Shown here piece after piece: positions 8,801 to 16,482 of a stretch of 50,612 bases of DNA. The translations under genes were made by a program, and so were the position numbers. Source of the DNA: Paraburkholderia franconis (GTDB lineage: Bacteria > Pseudomonadota > Gammaproteobacteria > Burkholderiales > Burkholderiaceae); assembly GCF_009362735.1 (NCBI RefSeq), contig NZ_WHNP01000057.1, positions 1 through 50,612 on the forward strand, read 5' to 3'. The first letter of the stretch is position 1, and each line of letters opens with the position of its first letter. The notes below the pieces were generated by a model. That model ran no database searches, was not told where the DNA came from, and saw only the letters and a list, made by a program, of their open reading frames with translations.

Positions 8801-11731
8801 GACATTGCCGGCGACATCGGTCTGCCGGACCTGGACGTCGTTGACGCCTTCGGTGGCGCTGAAACTGCCGCTCCAGGTCTGGCCGCCATCGGTGGAATAT
8901 TCAACCGTCGCGCCGCTCTCGACCCCGGTGACGTTCAGCGCCCCGGTATTGGTGATGTGGTCGGTCGCACTGCTGCCCGAGTCGGTCGTGAGCGCAACGC
9001 CTGGCGCCGCGGCCGACGTATCGAGCGTGAAGCTGAAGCTGGTCGCACTGGAGACATTGCCGGCGACATCGGTCTGGCGCACCTGGACCTCGTTGACGCC
9101 TTCGCTCGCGCTGAAGCTGCCGCTCCACGTGTGGCCGCCATCGGTGGAATATTCGACCGTGGCACTGCTCTCGACCCCGGTGACGCTGAGGGTCCCGGTA
9201 TTGGTGATGTGGTCGGTGGCGCTGCTGCCCGAGTCGGTCGTGAGCGCGACGCCTGGCGCGGCGGCCGACGTGTCGAGCGTGAAGCTGAAGCTGGTCGCGC
9301 TCGAGACATTGCCGGCGACGTCGGTCTGCCGGACCTGGACGTCGTTGACGCCTTCGCTCGCGCTGAAACTCCCGCTCCACGTGTGGCCGCCATCGGTGGA
9401 ATATTCGACCGTGGCACCGCTCTCGACCCCGGTGACATTCAGGGTGCCGGTATTGGTGATGTGGTCGGTGGCACTGCTGCCCGAGTCGGTCGTGAGCGCG
9501 ACGCCCGGCGCGGCGGCCGACGTGTCGAGCGTGAAGCTGAAGCTGGTCGCGCTCGAGACATTGCCGGCGACGTCGGTCTGCCGGACCTGGACGTCGTTGA
9601 CGCCTTCGGTGGCGCTGAAGGTGGAGTTCCAGGTCTGCCCGCCGTCGGTCGAATACTGGACGGTGGCGCCATTCTCGACCCCGGTGACGCTGAGCGTGCC
9701 GGTATTGGTGATGTGGTCGGTGGCACTGCTGCCCGAGTCGGTCGTGAGTGCAACGCCAGGCGCGACGGCCGACGTATCGAGCGTGAAGCTGAAGCTGGTC
9801 GCACTGGAGACATTGCCGGCGACATCGGTCTGGCGCACCTGGACATTGTTGACGCCCTCGGTGGCGCTGAAGCTGCCGCTCCACGTGTGGCCACCATCAA
9901 CCGAATACTGGACCGTGGCACCGCTCTCGACCCCGGTGACATTCAGGGTGCCGGTATTGGTGATGTGGTCGGTGGCACTGCTGCCCGAGTCGGTCGTGAG
10001 CGCGACGCCCGGCGCCGCGGCCGACGTGTCGAGCGTGAAGCTGAAGCTGGTCGCGCCGGAGACATTGCCCGCGACGTCGGTCTGCCGGACCTGGACCTCG
10101 TTGACGCCTTCGCTCGCGCTGAAACTCCCGCTCCACGTGTGGCCGCCATCGGTGGAATATTCGACCGTGGCACCGCTCTCGACCCCGGTGACGCTGAGGG
10201 TGCCGGTATTGGTGATGTGGTCGGTGGCGCTGCTGCCCGAGTCGGTCGTGAGCGCGACGCCTGGCGCGGCGGCCGACGTGTCGAGCGTGAAGCTGAAGCT
10301 GGTCGCGCCGGAGACATTGCCCGCGACGTCGGTCTGCCGGACCTGGACGTCGTTGACGCCTTCGGTGGCGCTGAAGGTGGAGTTCCAGGTCTGCCCGCCG
10401 TCGGTCGAATACTGGACGGTGGCACCGTTCTCGACCCCGGTGACGCTGAGTGTGCCGGTATTGGTGATGTGGTCGGTGGCACTGCTGCCCGAGTCGGTCG
10501 TGAGTGCAACGCCAGGCGCGGCGGCCGACGTATCGAGCGTGAAGCTGAAGCTGGTCGCACTGGAGACATTGCCGGCGACATCGGTCTGGCGCACCTGGAC
10601 ATTGTTGACGCCCTCGGTGGCGCTGAAGCTGCCGCTCCACGTGTGGCCACCATCAACCGAATACTGGACCGTGGCACCGCTCTCGAGCCCGGTGATGCTG
10701 AGCGTGCCGGTATTGGTGATGTGGTCGGTGGCACTGCTGCCCGAGTCGGTCGTGAGTGCAACGCCAGGCGCGGCGGCCGACGTATCGAGTGTGAAGCTGA
10801 AGCTGGTCGCACTGGAGACATTGCCGGCGACATCGGTCTGGCGCACCTGGACATTGTTGACGCCCTCGGTGGCGCTGAAGGTGGAGTTCCAGGTCTGCCC
10901 GCCGTCGGTCGAATACTGGACGGTGGCACCGCTCTCGACCCCGGTGACATTCAGGGTGCCGGTATTGGTGATGTGGTCGGTGGCACTGCTGCCCGAATCG
11001 GTCGTGAGCGCAACGCCCGGCGCGGCAGCAGCCGACGTATCGAGGGTAAAACTGTACGAGCATGCAGCCGAAGTATTACCCGCAACGTCCGTTTGCCGGA
11101 CTTGCACGGTATTCAGCCCCTCGACCGCGCTGAAGCTGCTGCTCCAGTGCGCGCCATTATCGACGCTGTACTCGACGGTCGCGCCATGCGCAATTCCGCC
11201 GACAGCCAGCGTGCCGTCGCACGAGATGTTGTCCGTGCTCGAAATCCCCGTGTCGTGAGCGAGTGTGACGGCGGGCGGCGGCGGTGCGATGTCGATATAC
11301 GCGGTCGCCCAGCTCAGCGTCCCGTTGCCGAGCCGGATTGCATATGTGAAGCTGTCCTGAGCGCAGCCGACCGTACTGAAACTCTGCGAGAGCCAGGACG
11401 CGTCCAGATGGCTCGCGTCGTATCCGACCTTTCCGTCCGCGGTGATCCAGATGTGCGCACCGTGCGCGCTGTAGTCCGCGCTCACGGCTTCAGCGCGCGC
11501 GGTATCCTGAGTCAGCAGGGCTTCCTGCTCGAGCGATACAGTGCCTTCCGTTCCGCAGTCGAGCGAGTACAGCGTCTTTGCCGCACCGCCCTGATCGTTG
11601 GCCAACACGTTCAGAAAGACAACGCCGAGCGAACTGTCGGTCAGTCCCGTCTGCGCCGATGTGAAAAGATCATTGTTGGCCTGCGGCGTGTTGCTGATGG
11701 AAACCGTGATCCCGGTCGTGGTCGTCGCCAT
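2807..11731 (-). CDS. giant Ig-like repeat adhesin, probable type I secretion substrate (2974 aa)
   Basis: One frame of 2974 residues starts at the ATG at 11731, preceded by a GGGGA ribosome-binding site. Residues 1-153 form a unique N-terminal domain without a classical signal peptide. Residues 154-236 are one divergent Ig-like unit. Residues 237-2420 are exactly 26 near-identical 84-residue units (start APGVALTTDSG, middle 'TGVE.GATVQYS.DGG.TW', end 'SFSFTLDTSAA'), typical of bacterial Ig-like (Big) adhesin domains. Residues 2421-2974 hold a further beta-rich module, a haemolysin-type 'GDDHLTGSASSDLFVFA' motif at about 2600-2630, and glycine/asparagine-rich beta-strand repeats to the end. 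The only cysteines (59, 123, 171, 224) lie in the first 236 residues. The gene sits between its ABC/HlyD and TolC genes, as in BapA/LapA-type loci. It should be a cell-surface biofilm or host adhesin; the ligand is unknown. I saw no clear LapG cleavage motif. Confidence 0.92.
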   Translation of the reverse strand: MATTTTGITVSISNTPQANNDLFTSAQTGLTDSSLGVVFLNVLANDQGGAAKTLYSLDCGTEGTVSLEQEALLTQDTARAEAVSADYSAHGAHIWITADGKVGYDASHLDASWLSQSFSTVGCAQDSFTYAIRLGNGTLSWATAYIDIAPPPPAVTLAHDTGISSTDNISCDGTLAVGGIAHGATVEYSVDNGAHWSSSFSAVEGLNTVQVRQTDVAGNTSAACSYSFTLDTSAAAAPGVALTTDSGSSATDHITNTGTLNVTGVESGATVQYSTDGGQTWNSTFSATEGVNNVQVRQTDVAGNVSSATSFSFTLDTSAAAPGVALTTDSGSSATDHITNTGTLSITGLESGATVQYSVDGGHTWSGSFSATEGVNNVQVRQTDVAGNVSSATSFSFTLDTSAAAPGVALTTDSGSSATDHITNTGTLSVTGVENGATVQYSTDGGQTWNSTFSATEGVNDVQVRQTDVAGNVSGATSFSFTLDTSAAAPGVALTTDSGSSATDHITNTGTLSVTGVESGATVEYSTDGGHTWSGSFSASEGVNEVQVRQTDVAGNVSGATSFSFTLDTSAAAPGVALTTDSGSSATDHITNTGTLNVTGVESGATVQYSVDGGHTWSGSFSATEGVNNVQVRQTDVAGNVSSATSFSFTLDTSAVAPGVALTTDSGSSATDHITNTGTLSVTGVENGATVQYSTDGGQTWNSTFSATEGVNDVQVRQTDVAGNVSSATSFSFTLDTSAAAPGVALTTDSGSSATDHITNTGTLNVTGVESGATVEYSTDGGHTWSGSFSASEGVNDVQVRQTDVAGNVSSATSFSFTLDTSAAAPGVALTTDSGSSATDHITNTGTLSVTGVESSATVEYSTDGGHTWSGSFSASEGVNEVQVRQTDVAGNVSSATSFSFTLDTSAAAPGVALTTDSGSSATDHITNTGALNVTGVESGATVEYSTDGGQTWSGSFSATEGVNDVQVRQTDVAGNVSGATGFSFTLDTSAAAPGVALTTDSGSSATDHITNTGTLSVTGVENGATVQYSTDGGQTWNSTFSAAEGVNDVQVRQTDVAGNVSGATSFSFTLDTSAAAPGVALTTDSGSSATDHITNTGTLSVTGVESGATVEYSTDGGQTWSRSFSATEGINDVQVRQTDVAGNVSGATSFSFTLDTSAAAPGVALTTDSGSSATDHITNTGTLNVTGVESGATVQYSVDGGHTWSGSFSATEGVNNVQVRQTDVAGNTSGATSFSFTLDTSAAAPGVALTTDSGSSATDHITNTGTLSVTGVENGATVQYSTDGGQTWNSTFSATEGVNDVQVRQTDVAGNVSSATSFSFTLDTSAAAPGVALTTDSGSSATDHITNTGTLNVTGVESGATVQYSVDGGHTWSGSFSATEGVNNVQVRQTDVAGNVSSATSFSFTLDTSAAAPGVALTTDSGSSATDHITNTGTLSVTGVESGATVEYSTDGGHTWSGSFSASEGVNEVQVRQTDVAGNVSGATGFSFTLDTSAAAPGVALTTDSGSSATDHITNTGTLSVTGVENGATVQYSTDGGQTWNSTFSATEGVNDVQVRQTDVAGNVSSATSFSFTLDTSAAAPGVALTTDSGSSATDHITNTGTLSVTGVENGATVQYSTDGGQTWNSTFSAAEGVNDVQVRQTDVAGNVSGATSFSFTLDTSAAAPGVALTTDSGSSATDHITNTGTLNVTGVESGATVQYSVDGGHTWSGSFSATEGVNNVQVRQTDVPGNVSSATSFSFTLDTSAAAPGVALTTDSGSSATDHITNTGTLSITGLESGATVQYSVDGGHTWSGSFSATEGLNTVQVRQTDVAGNVSGATSFSFTLDTSAAAPGVALTTDSGSSATDHITNTGTLSVTGVENGATVEYSTDGGHTWSGSFSASEGVNEVQVRQTDVAGNVSSATSFSFTLDTSAAAPGVALTTDSGSGATDHITNTGTLSITGLESGATVQYSVDGGHTWSGSFSATEGVNNVQVRQTDVAGNVSGATGFSFTLDTSAAAPGVALTTDSGSSATDHITNTGTLSVTGVENGATVQYSVDGGQTWSGSFSATEGVNNVQVRQTDVAGNVSGATSFSFTLDTSAAAPGVALTTDSGSSATDHITNTGTLSVTGVENGATVQYSVDGGHTWSGSFSATEGLNTVQVRQTDVAGNVSGATGFSFTLDTSAAAPGVALATDSGSSATDHITNTGTLSVTGVENGATVQYSVDGGHTWSGSFSATEGLNAVQVRQTDVAGNVSGATSFSFTLDTSAAAPGVALTTDSGSSATDHITNTGTLNITGVESGATVQYSVDGGHTWSGSFSATEGLNAVQVRQTDVAGNVSSATSFSFTLDTSAAAPGVALTTDSGSSATDHITNTGTLSVTGVENGATVQYSVDGGHTWGSTFSATEGVNNLQVRQTDVAGNVSSATSFSFTLDTTPPSVLSWQYKGNTLTASTDASNVWKVGVHDNTTSTDYSTTQQSAGTWTVSQQGLKTDSLTVTEWDLAGNTRSDAHAAPAGAAGSEINLALVDPSSHAADLTVTIAGVPSGWQLNAGTDLGNGSWAVPANDLSALTVTPPASFTGATVLTVTENWTNADGSHATLTVADNVEAYAANAPIFAWSGDDHLTGSASSDLFVFAQPIGNDTVHDMNVAADKIDLVGFTGITGFTDLQGHMTDDAHGNALITLGANETITVVGVHSTDLTAGNFVFDQTPVMSNAGVMTLNDGAMLPLGGTIDNTGTIALASTGHETDLEVLVRNATLEGGGNVTLSDDSHNVIFGGTADATLINVDNTISGAGQIGAGQLSLVNGGTIVANGTHSLLIDTGSNAVVNTGTLEATGAGGLEINGAVANSGNLWANGGNLMVHGDVTGSGSAMISGAATLEFGAASAANTTFADGAAGTLKLDQAASFTGTVSGFAAGDTLDLADVLNSDHTTLSFAANATGTGGTLTVSDGAHTANISMQGNLSGDGFHLAHDQGSGTIVTYVAPPHIQEY
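4472..11023. repeat. tandem array of 26 x 252-bp units inside the adhesin gene
   Basis: The array is exactly 6552 bp, 26 in-phase copies of a 252-bp unit encoding 84 residues. Units differ at few sites, and these co-vary as cassettes. One type has STDGGQTWNSTFSATEGVNDVQ-like text, another SVDGGHTWSGSFSATEGVNNVQ, and another STDGGHTWSGSFSASEGVNEVQ. Cassettes recur in shuffled order, as expected from recombination between units. The final unit runs into the unique C-terminal module through 'TLDTTPP' instead of 'TLDTSAA'. Copy number may be variable between isolates and may be miscounted by short-read assembly. Confidence 0.95.
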
Positions 11732-11978
11732 GTTGTTCCCCGTTATTGTCGATGTGTGTTAACTGAAAGGCAGCCCGCCGTGCCGGCTGCGGCGCGGACG
11801 CTGCTGATTTTGCAAACTGGATGGCCGTACGTTCGGGCGATGACGAAGCCGACGTTCGACGCAAGCTGGCGGTCACGTAGGCGTAGTACTTGCGTTTGCC
11901 GACATTTCTTCTCCCCGGTTGCAGAGCAGGCCGTACGTCCGCTATCGGCCATCTGTTGTCAATTTCATCCCGCGCGCC

Positions 11979-13400
11979 TCAACGCTCGCGCAACGCCGCT
12001 TCCTTCGTCTTGATCACGGGCTTCAGCAGGTAATGCAGCACGGATCTGCGACCCGTCTTGATGTCGACGGTGGCGATCATGCCTGGCACGATCCTCACCG
12101 GCTGGCTCTGGCCGTCCGGCTTGTTCGTCTTCGTGCGTACCAGAACCCGGTAGTAGCTGTCAGGTTTCTCGGCAGGATGTTCGGGCACCAGCGTGTCGGC
12201 GCTGATGTCTTCGACAGTCGCGGGAAAGCCGCCGTAGATGGAGTAGTCATACGCGGAGAGCTTGACCGTGGCGTCCTGCCCCGGATGCAGAAACGCAATG
12301 TCCGAAGGGCGCACGCGCGCCTCGATCAGAAGCGTCTCGTCGAGGGGTACGATCTCCAGCAGATCCATGCCCGGCTGGATCACGCCGCCGACGGTATTGA
12401 TCTTGATCTGCTTCACCATGCCCTTCACGGGAGCCCGCACCAGCGTGCGCGTGACGCGGTCTTCCAGCGCGACATTGGCTGCGCTCAAGGCCGCCTGTTC
12501 GGCGCGCGCCTCGTTCAACTCCTTCATCGCGTCGGCGCGAAAGTGTGCGGTCAGCTCATCCATTTTCTGACGAGCCTCGCTATAGGCGGCTTCGAGGCGC
12601 GGCATCGCGAGCCGCGTTGCATTGAGATCGCCTTTCATGTCGTTGGCTTCGCGCTCGAGCCGGAGCACTTCGACGTCGGATACCGCGCCCTTCTGCACGA
12701 GCGGGCTCGTCAACTCGAGTTCCTTCGCGACAAGACTGTAGCTGTGCTGCAGTTGTGCTTCCCGCGCGCGTTTCTCGGACAGCTCCTGCCGGTGCTGCTC
12801 GGCCTGCTGCCTGAGCACCGCGAGGTTCGTGTGCAACTCGCGCTGCCGCGACTCGAACAGCGATCGTTCTTGATTCAGCAGCGCCGGGTTGGTCGCTTCC
12901 AACCCGGTGGGCGCGACAAACGGCGTGTCGTTTGCCTCGGCGGTGAGGCGCGCGATCCTCGCGATCAGTGCGGCGTCCTTGGCCTGCCCCTCCTTGTACG
13001 AGGAGGTGAAACGTGTGTCGTCGATACGCATCAGCGGCTGATCTTTCTGCACCGCCTGTCCGACGCGCACCATGATCTCCGATACGATGCCGCCTTCGAG
13101 GTTCTGCACCACCTGCACGCGGCTGGACGGAATGACCTTTCCCTCTCCGACGGTGACTTCGTCGATCTGGGCGAAAGCCGCCCACGTCAGCGCGGTAATG
13201 AAGAACGCCAGCGTCGACCAGAGAATCCAGTGAGTGAAGTATCGCGGCCCTTCCATTACGGCTGCGCAGGTCTCCCGCATGAACGCGGTGTCGTCCGCAC
13301 GCGGTCGGAGCGCCGCGCCGATCCGACGGACCTGCCTCGCGAGCCCGGTCCGGCCCGCCCGTGACGATTCCGCGATTTCGGGCTCAGCCAGCTGCGACAT
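11979..13400 (-). CDS. HlyD-family type I secretion membrane fusion protein
   Basis: The product is 473 residues from the ATG at 13400 (MSQLAEPEI), chosen because GGAGG lies seven bases upstream. A start six codons earlier lacks this. A cytoplasmic N-terminus of about 55 residues is followed by one membrane segment (WILWSTLAFFITALTWAAFA). Next come a lipoyl-like half domain ('VQVVQNLEGGIVSEIMVRVGQ'), a long coiled coil (about residues 140-300), the second half ('TRTLVRAPVKGMVKQIKINT'), and a C-terminal beta-barrel ending 'VDIKTGRRSVLHYLLKPV', as in HlyD, PrtE and LapC proteins. It bridges the inner-membrane ABC transporter to the TolC channel across the periplasm. Its start overlaps the end of the ABC gene by 17 bp, implying translational coupling. 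Its product is expected to export the adhesin encoded next. Confidence 0.95.
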   Translation of the reverse strand: MSQLAEPEIAESSRAGRTGLARQVRRIGAALRPRADDTAFMRETCAAVMEGPRYFTHWILWSTLAFFITALTWAAFAQIDEVTVGEGKVIPSSRVQVVQNLEGGIVSEIMVRVGQAVQKDQPLMRIDDTRFTSSYKEGQAKDAALIARIARLTAEANDTPFVAPTGLEATNPALLNQERSLFESRQRELHTNLAVLRQQAEQHRQELSEKRAREAQLQHSYSLVAKELELTSPLVQKGAVSDVEVLRLEREANDMKGDLNATRLAMPRLEAAYSEARQKMDELTAHFRADAMKELNEARAEQAALSAANVALEDRVTRTLVRAPVKGMVKQIKINTVGGVIQPGMDLLEIVPLDETLLIEARVRPSDIAFLHPGQDATVKLSAYDYSIYGGFPATVEDISADTLVPEHPAEKPDSYYRVLVRTKTNKPDGQSQPVRIVPGMIATVDIKTGRRSVLHYLLKPVIKTKEAALRER

Positions 13401-15585
13401 GAAGTTTCCTCCCTGCAAGGGCCGCGAGGACCTGGTCCTTGGGACCGTCGGCGACCACCCGGCCCTGATCCATCACGATCACACGATTGACCAGCGAGAG
13501 CAGCGAGGCGCGATGCGTGATGACGATCAGCGTGCGACCTTCCAGTTCGGCTGCCAGTCTCACCTTGAGCAACTCTTCGGAGCGGTTGTCCATCGCGCTG
13601 CTTGGTTCATCGAGTACCAGCACGGATGGCGCCAGCAGTTCCGCGCGCGCAATGGCGATGGCTTGCCGCTGGCCTCCCGACAACGCTTCGCCGCGTTCGC
13701 CCACAGGCAGATCAAAGCCGTTCGGCAAGCGGTTGACGAAATCCGTCACACCGGCGATCTGCGCGGCGCGCAGCACGGCAGCATCGTCCGCGCCGGGCGC
13801 GCCGAGCACGATGTTGTCCTTGACGCTGCCGCTGAAGAGCATCACGTCCTGCGGCACGTGTCCGATCCCGCGCCGAAGGGCGGCAGGGTCCCATTGACGC
13901 TGTTCGACGCCGTCGATCAGCACGTTGCCCGAAGTCGGCGGATAGAGGCCGAGGATGAGCTTTTCGATAGTCGTCTTGCCGGAACCGACGCGTCCGATGA
14001 TGGCCACGCGTTCCCCGGCGGAGATGCGGAACGAAACAGCCTCGAGCGCCGCGCCGCTCTGGCGAGGGTAGGCGAAGCTGACGTTCCTGAATTCGATGTC
14101 CCCGCGCAGCGTTGGACGATGCACGTAGCTCGTGTCGGCCGGACGCTCGCCGGGCAGGTTCATCAACTGGCCGATCGATGCGAGCGCGCTGCGCGACTGA
14201 TGGTAGCGCGTGAGGAGCGTCGCGACCTGACCCATCGGAGACAGTGCGCGGCCCGTGAAGATCGTGCAGGCGATCAGGCCGCCCGTCGTGAGCTTGCCGT
14301 CGGCGATCATGTAGACGCCGCACAGTACGACGGCGAGATAGGCGATCTGCTGCGCGAAGCTCGCGAAGTTGACGGCGCATCCAGAAAGGAAGCGCGAGCG
14401 CAGGCCCAGCCTCGCGAGTTGGCCGATCGACTGCTCCCACCTCGCTTGCATCGAACCTTCGGCGCCCGTGATCTTGACCGCCTCGAGGCCCACCAGCGTT
14501 TCAATGAGGAGCGCCTGGCGCTGCGCTGCGTGCCGCTGGGTCGACTCGACGGCTCTCGCAAGCGGGCCCTGCACGATGATACCGACGCCAACCACGAGCG
14601 GCAGCGCCACGAGCGGTAGCCATCCGAGTGCGCCGCCAACCCAGAACATCGCCAGCACGAATACGACCGAAAACGGAAGATCGATCACGGCTGTTGCGGT
14701 GGCGGAGGTAAGAAACTCCCTCACCGCCTCGAATTCCTGGATGCCCGAGGCAAACCCGCCGACCGAAGGCGGGCGCGCGGCCATCTGAATGCCCAGCACC
14801 TTCTCGAACATGTTCGCGGAGAGGATCACATCGATCTTCTTGCCGGCGATGTCGATGAAGTAACCGCGCAACGTTCGCATCAGCAGGTCGAACGCGATCA
14901 CTAGCATGATGCCCGCCGCCAGTGCCCACAACGTTTCGAGCGTGTGGTTGGGCACGACCCGGTCATAGACGTTCATCGTGAAGAGCGGCATCGCCAGCGC
15001 GAACAGGTTGACGAGCAGCGAGGCGAGCATCACTTCGCCGTAGATCGGCCAGGCCGTTGCGACCACGCTCCAGAACCAGTGGCGAACGCGGGGCACGGCG
15101 CTCTCTTCGCTGCGCTCGTCGAACCGGTGAGCGGGCCGTGCAAAAAGCACATGGCCCGCATAGCGTTGCTGCAGATCCTCTGCGCTGATCTCCTGTTCGC
15201 CGGTGCCTGTCTCAGGGAGAATGATGCGCAGGCTGCCGTCCGTGTTCCTGCGCACCAGCACGCATGCCTGCCTGTCGTTGAGCAGCAGGACGGCGGGGAG
15301 AACGAGATCGGAGATGCTTTCGAGAGAGCGCCTCGCAAGTCTCGCGGAAATTCCCCGGCGAGCTGCGGCTCGAACAAAGAGTTCGGGCGTCAGATGCTGG
15401 CCGTTCAGCGGCAGGCCGGCGATGAGCGTGTCGGCTGCCGTTGGCCGGTCGAAGAGTCCAGCGAGGACGAGAAGACAACCCAGCAAAGGATCGTCTTCGA
15501 CACCGGACGTCGGCCGAACGTCCCACCCTCGGGCAGCGCGTTGTCCCGCTGACCCGGCCGTGGCTCCTGTCGTGGCGGAATGCAT
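13384..15585 (-). CDS. type I secretion ABC transporter with degenerate C39-like N-terminal domain
   Basis: The product is 733 residues. The N-terminal ~140 residues are a C39 peptidase-like domain in which the catalytic 'DCGxxC' pattern reads DPLLGC, so the active cysteine appears replaced by proline. Such C39-like domains bind substrate without cleaving it (known from HlyB and LapB types). Six membrane helices follow (about 165-450: 'ALFAMPLF'-type segments, 'VVFVLAMFWVGGALGWLPLV', 'GLIACTIFTGRALSP'). The ATPase domain has Walker A GRVGSGKTT, Q-loop region, signature LSGGQRQ, Walker B 'SVLVLDEPSSAMDN' and switch histidine 'VITHRASLL'. It energises export of the giant adhesin with the HlyD and TolC partners. 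The ribosome binding site at the ATG (15585) is weak, so a downstream start within the first ~30 codons is possible. Confidence 0.93.
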   Translation of the reverse strand: MHSATTGATAGSAGQRAARGWDVRPTSGVEDDPLLGCLLVLAGLFDRPTAADTLIAGLPLNGQHLTPELFVRAAARRGISARLARRSLESISDLVLPAVLLLNDRQACVLVRRNTDGSLRIILPETGTGEQEISAEDLQQRYAGHVLFARPAHRFDERSEESAVPRVRHWFWSVVATAWPIYGEVMLASLLVNLFALAMPLFTMNVYDRVVPNHTLETLWALAAGIMLVIAFDLLMRTLRGYFIDIAGKKIDVILSANMFEKVLGIQMAARPPSVGGFASGIQEFEAVREFLTSATATAVIDLPFSVVFVLAMFWVGGALGWLPLVALPLVVGVGIIVQGPLARAVESTQRHAAQRQALLIETLVGLEAVKITGAEGSMQARWEQSIGQLARLGLRSRFLSGCAVNFASFAQQIAYLAVVLCGVYMIADGKLTTGGLIACTIFTGRALSPMGQVATLLTRYHQSRSALASIGQLMNLPGERPADTSYVHRPTLRGDIEFRNVSFAYPRQSGAALEAVSFRISAGERVAIIGRVGSGKTTIEKLILGLYPPTSGNVLIDGVEQRQWDPAALRRGIGHVPQDVMLFSGSVKDNIVLGAPGADDAAVLRAAQIAGVTDFVNRLPNGFDLPVGERGEALSGGQRQAIAIARAELLAPSVLVLDEPSSAMDNRSEELLKVRLAAELEGRTLIVITHRASLLSLVNRVIVMDQGRVVADGPKDQVLAALAGRKLHVAAG

Positions 15586-15681
15586 CTACAGCACGCCGTC
15601 ACGCACGCAATGGTCTGCTCGTTCCAGCCATCTCGACGATGCTGGAATCCCCGTCGGGAAGTCCCTGTACATGGTGAACCC

Positions 15682-15728
15682 CGTTTATGTTCGTTTATGG
15701 TCGTTTTTGTAGCTGCGTCTTCAGCTAC
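15682..15728. promoter_or_regulatory. three phased decamers plus palindrome upstream of the secretion operon
   Basis: About 100 bp upstream of the ABC transporter start there are three direct repeats with a 10-bp period: CGTTTATG (15682-15689), CGTTTATG (15692-15699) and CGTTTTTG (15702-15709). They are followed at once by a perfect 7-bp inverted repeat GTAGCTG-cgtctt-CAGCTAC (15709-15728). Helical phasing of direct repeats is typical of a multimeric regulator binding one DNA face. The regulator is unknown and function is inferred only from the pattern and position. Confidence 0.45.
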
Positions 15729-16227
15729 TGTTTCTTGTGAAGCGCTGAGGCAAGTAACGGGCCATGCGAGCCGGGGGCAGGCGTGGCGTACAGCGTGCGC
15801 ATCGCGGATTGCGCGCCGGGGAAAAAGCTGACGATTCTGTTTCACAACTGAAGCATGCTTTTCCGTCGAATGTCCGAAGCCGCACGTCGTGAGTCCCCGT
15901 GCCGTCGCGCCCTGCAGGTTCAGCGCGCGATGCCGCGCGGCATGAAGTCCCGCGCCGAAAATGTTGCGGTTCTGAAACGTCTGTCTCGTTCCTCGCGCGA
16001 TTTTGCTTCAATGTGGTCGAGCTGGCGCGCGGATGCGCGTGCGACGCGCGCTACCGCAAACGGTTGCGCTGCGAGTCGATCACGACGCTCGGAGCGAATG
16101 GCGTGAAGACTGCAGATCTTGCCGAACTGGCCGCCGCGTTGAAAGGTCGTGTGAACGATTTCGCCGCTGAGATTGCGAGTGCAACGTATTTCGGCCAGCA
16201 GCGCTCCCTGCGGCCGCCGACTTACGA

Positions 16228-16482
16228 TAACGCACTGGCTGAAACGATCAACGGCTTGTACAAGGCAGAGGTCATCCATCGCCTCAGACCGTGGCGCAAT
16301 CTGCAGGCCGTTGAAATGGCGACCCTCGAATGGGTGGACTGGTTCAACAATCGTCCGCTCTTCGGCCCCATCGGCAACATTCCACCTGCCGAGGCAGAAG
16401 CCGCTTATTACGCAAATCTCGCTGGGTCTGCCAACGTGGCATGACTCAAGCAAAACAGTCTCCGGGAAAGCCGGGGGGTTCA
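16228..16482 (+). mobile_element. IS3-family transposase 3' remnant with right end
   Basis: From about 16228 the plus strand encodes the C-terminus of an IS3-family OrfB integrase: 'YDNALAETINGLYKAEVIH', 'RNLQAVEMATLEWVDWFNN' and 'LFGPIGNIPPAEAEAAYYA', stopping at 16442-16444. The remaining DDE catalytic region upstream is missing; the frame continues as unrelated sequence. Immediately after the stop, CTCCGGGAAAGCCGGGG (16459-16475) followed by GGTTCA looks like the right terminal region of this IS type. No matching left end was found, so the copy is truncated and immobile. Confidence 0.8.

Noticed and set aside
5000..11000. CRISPR array suggested by regular repetition
   Set aside because: Units are 252 bp, coding and in frame, without 25-40 base repeat/spacer structure.
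3917..12013. Plus-strand open frame of 2698 codons and another of 1772 codons (5940-11258) as real genes
   Set aside because: Both are opposite the adhesin and exist because its 252-bp units lack stops in these frames; no family features or good start sites, and the minus-strand frame has clear Ig-like domains.
15855..16220. Plus-strand frame upstream of the IS3 remnant as an N-terminal part of the transposase
   Set aside because: Its residues do not resemble IS3 OrfA or the OrfB catalytic core; the match begins only at about 16228.
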